64,000 bases of DNA from positions 41,551,717-41,615,716 of the forward strand of contig OZ020305.1 in NCBI GenBank assembly GCA_963971305.1, given 5' to 3'. This document shows positions 46,940 through 57,100 of this stretch, piece by piece. Both the position numbers and the translations under genes were made by a program. Below the pieces are notes generated by a model. The model worked only from the letters and a program-made list of their open reading frames with translations, made no database searches and had not been told where the DNA came from. The stretch comes from Arcuatula senhousia (Eukaryota; Mollusca; Bivalvia; Mytilida; Mytilidae). Position 1 is the first letter of the stretch; each line of letters starts with the position of its first letter.

Positions 46940-48005
46940 ACCAATGGCGTATTAGAATTTATTGAAAGTTTGTCCTTGAGACAACGATACAAGATAAAAA
47001 AAAAACACGCCATATTCGTGCCGATCAGATAATTAAAGATGTGACTTTTGTCACTTTTCATTTGTTTATAGATTACAAGAAAAATGGGATACTGGGTTTT
47101 TCTTTCGCGCGACGCTTGCACATTTTTTTATTTTAAAACTTAATATTATATATTTTTTTTCAGTTAAAAACACAATTCTGCCTTTTTTAGCTCACAATAC
47201 CATCAGGTGAGCTATTGCCATCACTTGGCACCCGTCGTTAACTTTTCTTCTAAAATCTTTTCATCTGAAACTACTGAATGAAACAGAGGTACCAATGCGG
47301 CATCCGAATGTCAAAGTCCGAAAGGGCAGAGACAAAACCATATATAAAACCCTGTTTATTTTGCTTTGAACTTTCGATTGCATGGGAACACTTGGACCAT
47401 GGAAAACAAAATTACACTGTACACATTAAAGAGCTAGGCAAACCTATTTCAAATGCGACTCGTACGATTTTCGTTGACAAAAGATACCAGAAACATTGAC
47501 AGCAAAGGAAACCTGTAGACCAATGCTTAGGTAGTACTCCTTAATTAATTCATTTGGCTCATTTTTGCATGTGCTTGACATTGACTATTTTGTCCCGGGT
47601 TCTTGCAATCGCTTAAACTGCTATTTGCACTTCAAACTAGGTGGTGTTCCAAACTCCTGGCATGTTTAGTCATGTTTAGTGCCGTATTTGGTTTCTTTGG
47701 TGTACTTGTTGCCCCTAGCAACTCTTAACATATGTTAAAAATTTGGGGACAAAAATACGCAAAAATCGGGTTTTTATTCTTTTTTGAACGTTGCCAGTAA
47801 TCGAGCTTTCGGTTCAGGTGAAACGTAACATGTATGAAATGAAAGCCCGTGAACAGGCCAAATAAACCTATCCGACTTCGGCTCTTTTTTCCGCTAAAAT
47901 TGTTCAAAACTAAAAATCTAAAAATAGCACATTTAAATTTTAAGCCAATCCGCTGGTCACCATGCCCAGCCGGAAGCGACGCTTTATGAGCATTTGGATT
48001 GATTT
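46940..48005. other. Intergenic with repeat fragments, no gene
   Basis: A truncated 5' end of a family c element lies at about 47187-47280 (TAGCTCA...CAGGTGAGCTATTGCC), followed directly by an R1 fragment (ACAGAGGTACCAATGCGGCA, 47283-47345). Nothing else is recognised. Confidence 0.5.
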
Positions 48006-48007
48006 TT

Positions 48008-49529
48008 AGCTCACCTGGACCGAAGGTCCATGTGAGCTATTACCATCACTTGGCGTCCGTCGTCGTCGTCTGTCGTCGTCGTCTGTCGTCGTCGTCGTCT
48101 GTTAACAATTTTTCAAAAATCTTCTCCTCTGAAACTACCAAACAGAATTTAATGAAACTTGGTATGAATGATCCTTAGGGTGTCCTGCACCAAACTTGTG
48201 TTTTGATTTTTAATCCGTTAAAAAACATGGCCGCCGTTACTAAAAATAGACTAGGGGGGTCAGACTACTGTTTTTGGCTTATAAATCAAAAAGTATTAGA
48301 GATAGAGGAAATCTGAGGCCACGCTACTGATTCAGCATCAAAAGCTCTACAAAAGTCTCCATTTGGTCAAAGTTGTCAGATGACCCCTTATAGGGGTTAC
48401 GGCCCCTTAAAGGTGAAAAATAACATTTTTTCATGTTTTTGGCCTACAGAATGAAAACTATTGCAGATAGAGATTAGCTGTTGCTTGCTTAAATGTTCAG
48501 CTCATTTAGCTTTACAAAATTCTCCATAGGGTTGAAGTTGTCAGATGATCCCTTATAGGGGTTACGGCCCCTGAAAAATAGCCATTTTTCATGTTTTTGG
48601 CCTAACAGAATGAAAACTATTGCAGATAGAGATTAGCTGTTGGTTGCTTAAATGTTCAGCTCATTTAACTCTACAAAAGTCTCCATAGGGTCGAAGTTGT
48701 CAGATGACCCCTTATAGGGGTTACGGCCCCTTAAAGTTGAAAAATAGCCATTTTTCATGTTTTTGGCCTACAGAATGAAAACTATTGCAGATAGAGATTA
48801 GCTGTTGCTTGCTTAAATGTTTAGCTCATTTAGCTCTACGAAAGTCTCCATAGGATCGAAGTTGTCAGATAACCCCTTATAGGGGTTACGGCCCCTATAA
48901 AATGGCATTTTTTCATGTTTTTGGCCTACAGAATGAAAACTATTGCACATAGAGATTAGCTGTTGCTTGCTTAAATGTTCAGCTCATTGAGCTCTACAAA
49001 ATTCTCCATAGGGTCGAAGTTGGCAGATGACCCCTTATAGGGGTTACGGCCCCTGAAAAATAGCGATTTTTCATGTTTTTGGCCTACAGAATGAAAACTA
49101 TTGCAGATAGAGATTAGCTGTTGCTTGCTTAAATGTTCAGCTCATTTAGCTTTACAAAATTCTCCATAGGGTTGAAGTTGTCAGATGATCCCTTATAGGG
49201 GTTACGGCCCCTGAAAAATAGCCATTTTTCATGTTTTTGGCCTAACAGAATGAAAACTATTGCAGATAGAGATTAGCTGTTGGTTGCTTAAATGTTCAGC
49301 TCATTTAGCTCTACAAAAGTCTTCATAGGGTCGAAGTTGTCAGATGACTCCTTATAGGGGTTATGGCCCCTTATAGGTGAAAAATGGTGTTTTTGGCCTA
49401 TAGAATGAAAACTATTGCAGGTAGAGAAAAGCTGTTGCTTGCTTAAATGTTCAGCTCATTTAGCTCTACAAAAGTATAGGGTCAACATCAAGACCAGGTG
49501 AGCGATTCAGGCTCCTGGGAGCCTCTTGT
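48008..49529 (+). mobile_element. Tandem-repeat element, family c, intergenic copy
   Basis: Same 5' hairpin, (GTC)n run and 3' hairpin AGGCTCCTGGGAGCCT as the two copies in CYP A intron 8, with about seven monomers. Monomers at about 48505-48660 and 49145-49300 share private differences (GATGATCCC, TTGGTTGCTT). This shows that multi-monomer blocks were duplicated inside the array. Confidence 0.75.
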
Positions 49530-50519
49530 TTCGAAAGTATTCTTTAAAATAATAACTTTGGATCACGGGTCCCGGCAGATTTTTATTGTTCTTATTTCAA
49601 GACCAAAATGAATCAATATTTTCAATTAACAAAAAAGTTCACAGGGGCCACATACGAAAACAATACTGCATGTGAAAAAATCCTAATTGTGGAGTACTAC
49701 CTTAAGCTTCACACACGCTCGACCCCCGTTCTACTCCCAAAAAGGAAAAAAAAAGAAGTTTGTTGATTCCTTCAATACAAGAAGTCGCAAAATTCTTCCG
49801 ATATGATTCTATAATCATGACACTGATTTGTGTTTGTTTTTTGTTTCGTTTTGTTTTTTTAAGTATTAAGTCTTGGCCCTTCGGGTGTAAATGGCTTATG
49901 CAAAGAAATTTATAACTTTTGACTTCAAGTTTTCGATTTGAACTTTAACAAAAAATGTTCCGAACTGAAACCATACAGATCTAGGATTTTATTCTAATAA
50001 TTAAAGTTTTTACAACGTTTGTTGAATAAACATGGTGGTCATGTTGGTGACAGGACAGAACAATCAAGAACTGTCAAAACACTGATCTAAATAAAGCCAG
50101 TATTGAAATATAAGTTAAACTAATTATCTTCTTTTTAGATAATAACGATTTCCTTAAAATTTTAATGTTTAAAATAATATGTAAATCGTCTTGAAAAAAG
50201 ATATTACTTTATCATTATATTAGAAATGGGGACGGACAAACTAAATCAACTAGGGGACGGTTCTACTGAAGACGGACCAACCTCGGAACGGAACCACCTG
50301 CGACCGACATAGAACAAATTAAAACTTCCATACATGCATCGCCAGATCACAATCTGACATTAATTAAACTATTGAAGTCCTTGAATTCAATTTCATAGTT
50401 GCTTGTTGATCCATAAGTTTATAAGTACAATTTGGGACATCGGAATATTGGGACTCTCCGACAAGGTGATACATTTGTAATTTAGACCGTTAAAGTAGGC
50501 AAAATCAATGGGAGCCATG
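49530..50519. other. Intergenic, no gene seen
   Basis: AT-rich sequence with no recognisable exon, RNA gene or repeat beyond short homopolymers. Confidence 0.5.
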
Positions 50520-50605
50520 AAGGGGGAGGGAACCGGGAGTTGAGGGGGAGGGAACCGGGAGTAGTGGGAGAGGGAAGTGGGAGTCCAGGGGAGGGAACCG
50601 GCAAT
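50520..50605 (+). repeat. G-rich 22-bp minisatellite upstream of CYP B
   Basis: Four copies of a roughly 22-bp unit of the form GGGGGAGGGAACCGGGAGT with variants. Closely spaced G runs could form G-quadruplexes. It lies about 580 bp upstream of the CYP B start codon and is followed by C-rich runs (50620-50633). Confidence 0.7.
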
Positions 50606-51086
50606 TGGATACCCCCCTGTCCACCCCCCCCATAAGAAGGTAGACTTATAAACTGCGAGAACCATCGATCGAGCCCAAGTTGGTACTACGTTATTTTTCA
50701 ATATTCAAAAAAACTGTGTTGTTGATTTTATAATATTTCTATGTTCAACTTAGTGATTATTTCTAAAAAAAAACGTGCTTTGAAGAACAACAGAGTTGAA
50801 AAGGTAGAACTGGGTATTCTGAGGTATGATCCGGCTCAGATCACCCCTGTTAGAACAAAAGAGGTGGGATATAATGATAGCATGGACTCGTTGATCATTC
50901 TTTAAAATTGTATTGGAAAATTGTTAAATTGAATCACGCTAAAATGTAGAACGTATAATATTTACCCTGTGTTCGTTTCTACAAGGTCACAACAGTGTGA
51001 TAACATTTGCAAGTGTTTTTTTTCTACAAGAGAGATAATTGTACACCACTGGGGATCGGACAAAATGTAGAACGTTTACGTTGTGA

Positions 51087-51093
51087 TATAAAA
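51087..51093 (+). promoter_or_regulatory. TATA-like box upstream of CYP B
   Basis: TATAAAA about 95 bp before the ATG at 51184. A nearby GTAGAACGTT (about 51067) is shared with CYP A (about 25153), so some upstream sequence has been kept between the paralogues. The transcription start is not shown by the sequence. Confidence 0.3.
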
Positions 51094-51183
51094 CATTTAG
51101 GAACTCACTGAAAAGTTTACAAGTACATATGTGCACAATTCTGCATGTTATTAGCTGACAAATTTTGTTGATAACAGGACAGA

Positions 51184-54100
51184 ATGTTTGTATCAGGAAC
51201 TATAGCCTCTACCGTTCTATTTGGTATAATAGTCTATGTTGCTTTCGTGGTCATCAGGAATCTACTATGGCTTTCTCGTATGAAGAAGTTCTATGACGAT
51301 TTACCAGGCTATGACAAAGAGACGAAACATTGGCTCCGTGGAGATATTCCTATGGTATGTAAGTTGATTATAAGGGGACGACCATTTGATTTTGAGGGGG
51401 GGCTGGCACTTTTTGTAAATAAATATTCTGGCCTGGAAAAAGTTAGAAATAAATAATTTGGCCTCTGTTTGCAAGAAAATAAATAATCTGTCCCAAAATC
51501 CTTGCTAATGTCCCCTAATGTTGTAAGTTTGGAATTATTTTTTAAAGTTGAATTGCCCCATTCCCTACAAGGGACAACCATTTTTGCCCATTTGATAATA
51601 GGACTAGCATCATCCTCGCAAATGGTGTCAATAGAGAGTCGGAAAATTTTGTCCATGAAATTTTACCCTTGACGATGATCGAACCTGGTGTTAGATTTAT
51701 CATTTTTCATTGTTTTGCCTGCATGTATTTTATAAATTACTAAAATGTTACGCCACTTTTATTTCATATCGTCGTAATATATATTACGGCCGTAATTGAT
51801 TCGGTCTCCATCCCGTCATCCGTAACCAGTTTTCGTCTTTGTCGTAACACTGAATAAGAATTTTTATTGTTCAACGTCGGTTTTGCCATAAATTGCCGTA
51901 ACCGTCTTGAACGTATCCTGTGACTTTTATATTTTGGTTTTGTACTTGTTTAAATTTTAAACACATCTTTTAATAATATTACAGCTTATTAAAGATGACC
52001 AATTCAATTTAGTGGAACTTGAGAATTTGGTTAAGAGGTTCCCAAGATTTTACAGGTTATGGTTAGGATCGTTCAGACCGAGTGTTGCTTTAGTTCATCC
52101 AGACACGGTCAAGGTTCTATTGAAAACATCAGGTAAATTATGATATGGAAGCAAAATTGAAATACATAGAATCATAAATTGAATGCACTTAGTCCATATC
52201 CTGTGCTAAAACTGAATTGAACTTTTTATAATGTATTAAACATGTTAAATATATCACTGTTTAAAATATCGAGGTATTATTCGTATCATATAGCTGGAAA
52301 AACTCACATGATTTTTAAATCTTGTTTTTGTTTAGCAATGTAATTTATGTTGTATTATTGCGATTCGTTAAAGCATAAAGTTCAAAATAGTGAGCTGAGC
52401 TAAAGAAAAAACCTCTTTTATGACGCCTAAAAGATAACATGTCACTTGCATTACCCACGTGGCACCATTTAAATTATCTAGAATGCTTTTTACTTCCCAG
52501 AGCCCAAACCAATGAGTTTTACCGGAGGTTATCGGACTATCTTGCCATGGCTAGGAGAAGGCCTTTTATTGGCTGGTGGTCCAAAATGGGCGAGATCACG
52601 TAGACTGCTCACCCCTGCCTTTCATTTTGATATACTGAAACCTTACCACAAGATCTATAATCAATGCACTGATGTCCTTTTGGTAAGTTTATATTGAGTT
52701 TTTAAAAGAAAGAATAATTTTATTCTTATGTAGGGGTGCCTATGACAATCGTTTTCCAATACACTCCATATGATCTTTAACAACTATACCTACATAAGAG
52801 CAAAACTGTTATAGTGTTTTTAAGTCTTAATATGTTCCATAGAGGAAACGTGCGCTTGCAAGAGATAAAAGTTAAAACAAATTTATAATTTTAGAAAGGG
52901 AAATAGTGAATGTCGGATGGGGGTAATATGTTTGTAACAGTTTTCTTCGCATGGGGTTCCATATTGTTGGATTTGATTTGTCGCTAACTTTCATCCTGTT
53001 TAACGATAGTTCTTGTATGTTTTTAATGAGCATGCAAAATACATTGCACATACATGTATTATCTTTGCAGGATCGCATAGACAAATATGCTGAATCTGGG
53101 GAATGTTTTGAGTTATTTCAGTTGATCAGTAACTGTACTTTGGATATCATTATGCAGAGTGCTTTCTCATATAAAACAAATTGCCAAAGAGACAGGTTGT
53201 ATATTAACCACAATGTAATATTTAATACGGTGTCATTTCATTAAGTGTATGGATTATTATGCACGGTAACCATCAGAAAAAAAATAATGTGAAATACCAC
53301 CAGGAAAACATTTAATGCGATATACCATCAGGAAAAAAACATGTAATGAGAATACCCTTAAACATGGAATTTAATGCAAAATACCACCAGGAAAACAAGA
53401 AATGCGAAATACCATCAGGAAAAAAAACAACATGTAATGCGAATACCCTTAGACATGGCATTTAATGCAAAATACCACAAGGAAAAACAAGTAATGCGAA
53501 ATACCATCAAGAAAAAAAACCATGTAATGCGAATACCCTTAAACATGGCATTTAATGCAAAATACCACCAGGAAAAACAAGAAATGCGAAATACCACCAG
53601 GAAAAAAACATGTAATGAGAATACCATTAAACATGGCATTTAATGCAAAATACCACCAGGAAAACAAGTAATGCGAAATCGTATTAAATGTTATTGATTA
53701 CGAGATGCTCACAATATGATATGCGTCTTTTAAATTCGCTTTTGTCAGGTTACCAACATCTTATAGATATGAATGTTAGATGGAATATTGAAGATGCATG
53801 TCATACATCTTGTTTTATTTTCCCCAGAGTATAAACACATAATATCATTTCTTCCTACCCCGGTAGGTTGATCATCTTAGTAATTTACTATTCTATGCTC
53901 ATTTGCTATGTTTGGCATTTTCAATATTTTTGGTAGAGTGCCTCTGATGAGTCTTGAATAGACGAAACGCGTGTCATGCGTAGCAAAATTTATTGTCTGG
54001 AACTTTGTTGCCATTTTTATTTCAGGGACCAACACCCTTACTGCAAAGCGATATCCCAAAACGCCATGTTGATGACCCAAAGAGTAAGGTAACATTCTGA

Positions 54101-57100
54101 TCTGTTTTCATGAGCTCCGTTTTAATTGAGCAATTAAAAAAAAACACAATTGGCAACCGCCAGCAGCCTTCAACGAGGCCAGTAGGCGCTCCTCACGGTT
54201 CTGCAATTGGCCTAAGGTCTAAATAAAATGCATATAATTCAAATCCAGTACTGAAAGAGTCACAGATAGACCCCCTTCTTAAACAAGGAACACAAAACAT
54301 CAAAATGACAAGTACAAACGAAAGCTTTGTCAAAGATTCCTGGCTTAGGACAGGCACATATGATATGTTGCGGGGTTAAACTTGTTTTGGGGGCCCAACC
54401 TCCCCCCTATCAATATTCCTTGACAAAGCACAAAAACTAAACACACAATAAAAATCAAATCGATCAAAGTACAATTCCACTATATAGAGAGAACCTTAGA
54501 CAAAAGAAAATAAGAACAAGCGAAAGGACGGTAAAGGAACTCTCTATAGAAAATTCCCTAAGCTCTATGACAAGGGTACGTGATAATTTCAGCTCTCTCA
54601 TAGTATAATTTTCCTTTTTTTGGAGGGGGGCAATATTCATCTGCTCAAGACCAGTCAATAGAGTTTACGAAACGCAATTTATTTGTTATTTCGGGGCTTG
54701 TGTGTTGTTTCATGACTTCGTAGAGTTACGTTAGACACACAAATTTCTTACATAGGGTTTAGTGTAAATTGTTGTATTAATCTGTCGCCGGGATTATCAC
54801 AGGGTTATGTTGTTCTTTGGTTTCACGGTGTTTTCTTTTTTTAGGACTCCAATGTATATTTTTGATTTTATTTGGAATCGCAGCAAACTAGGGAAAGAAT
54901 TTAATGCTAACTGTGATTTTATCCATAAAACAGCGGATGATGTCATATCTAGTAGAAGAAAAGTTTTAGTAAGTCGAATATAACAGTTACATGCCCCTTG
55001 GGGATTTGAAGGAGGGGGTCTAATCCCGTACTCCCGTAAAAATAGATACTAAATCCTACGCTCCCGGAGCAGAAAAAAACATAAACATTCCAAATTTCTA
55101 CAGTTTATAAAATTAATGGGTTAAATCCCGAATTTCCGGTGAATAAATAAGCCTTTCACGCTACCCCGTGAAAGGTCCTAAGTGATAAGTTCCTAAATTT
55201 GCTCAACATTTTTCATTTGAGACTTTTGACAGATCTTTGGATCCTTAGGATCATTGTTTTGCCTGGTAATTCCCTATTTTCTTTTAATAAAGGGGTTTGT
55301 TGCATCATTTAGAACTGATTTACAAAGTTTTATGAATCTCTTGTTATTTTTGCATAGGTTTGTACCCTTAAAACCAATGAAAAAATCATAATCCCCTTCC
55401 CCAAAATTTTAAACTCTTATTTTCTTGAAACCGAGTTAAATTTTTTGGGGGGGTTATTTTCTACTTTTATTTTGTACCTTTTCATCAAAAATATCAGTTC
55501 AACAAATGCTTTGTTATCTTTGAAATGACCAGCGAACATTCTTAAATATTGTTTGAATTAAAACTTGAGTTGTAAAAACAAATCGTATCAGCATTAATGA
55601 TGCGTTGTTCTTGAAATATAGAAACAAGGTTTTCCTTGCACAATTATAGAAATACCAACTATTGAAAACCCTTATTAGTTTAAATTTTTCTATTTATTTC
55701 ACTTATAATTTGTGTTTTCGTCTTTAATTTGTAATTGTACAAATTTACTGAGTTGAGACACTAGTATACATATCTAACACAGACCAGAAAACTTTTTTAT
55801 GTCACGTGTAAAAAATGATAACAGTACTTTTTGTAGGAAGAAGGAAAAGAAGAAAAGAAGAAACATTTGGATTTCTTAGATATTCTATTGACAGCAAAAG
55901 ATGATACCGGTGTCGGGTTAACACCTGCAGAAATAAGAGCTGAAGTCGATACGTTCATGTTTGGAGGTTAGTGTGTATATGTTCTGGACCATATGAGTAT
56001 CTGGACCATACGCATATATGGTCATGACCATCTCGGTATACTCATATGGTCGGATCATACGCGTATGGTCGAAGCTAATGGTAAAACTCTGTAAAAATTA
56101 GTAGAAAGATTATAATTAAGATATTACATCAAATAACTTTATTATACAATAGCTTAGTGTGTTTAAAATATTTAAAAATCGGTTCATCAAAAAAATCGAC
56201 AAAATTGTTTATTAGTTAAAAGACAAATAAATGTAATATACGTTTTAAGAAATAATAACATAGTGTCAATTCTTTTTTGTTAATATTATTATGTAAAGTT
56301 TACCCCTTTATGAATAGGCCGTTATTTATAACTTTTAGGTCATGATACAACAACAAGTGGGATATCCTGGATTCTATATGAGCTTGCTAAGAACCCCTCC
56401 TACCAACAACAATGTCAGAAAGAAGTAGATGAAGTCTTGAAAGAAAATCCTGGCTTTGTTAAATGGTATTGTCTACTTGCTCTTATTTCATTTTTTGGTT
56501 TGAGTTATTTTCTTTTTTCTGTTTCCTTATTGTTCTTTTTGGTCTTGCTCAAAATTCTTTTAATAAAGAAGATAGTAAGGTATGTTCAAAGAACTTTTAA
56601 ACGATGTATTAAATCATGTTCTACAATGCCAACTTTCTATATTATACTTATGTGATCGAAATTGCACTACATTGTATATATAGAACCTGGTTTAACCCAC
56701 CATTTTGTTAAATGTCTTTATTACATACCAAGTAAGGGTCATTGGTGGCATGCAATCTCTATTTTCTCCAGTAAAGTTTAATCTTGTTTCTTTATTTCTT
56801 TTTGACATTTAAGACTAATATATTTTTAATTACCTTTATGTTATCCAAATATTTAAGGTTCATCAGGACAGTTTGAAATCTTTTGAAGAAAATTTTAGTA
56901 TATGTACAACTCAAACGACATATTATTCGTTCAAATAAAGTATAGTAGGACCTAGATATGGACACGACTTATTATATCCACATATTAATTTTGTTGAAGA
57001 AAGCACAATTTTGTCGATAGAGTTTTTTTTTGCGTTAAAATGTTATTTTGAATAACTGCTACGGTTTATTTTCAAATTTGCCAGTAAAACCATACTTGTG

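Noticed and set aside
42214..51183. A third P450 copy between CYP A and CYP B
   Set aside because: Searched by eye for the conserved exon motifs (heme loop, ExxR, helix C) on both strands; none found.
53374..53643. Open frames on both strands in CYP B intron 4
   Set aside because: Produced by a 90-bp minisatellite whose period is a multiple of three.
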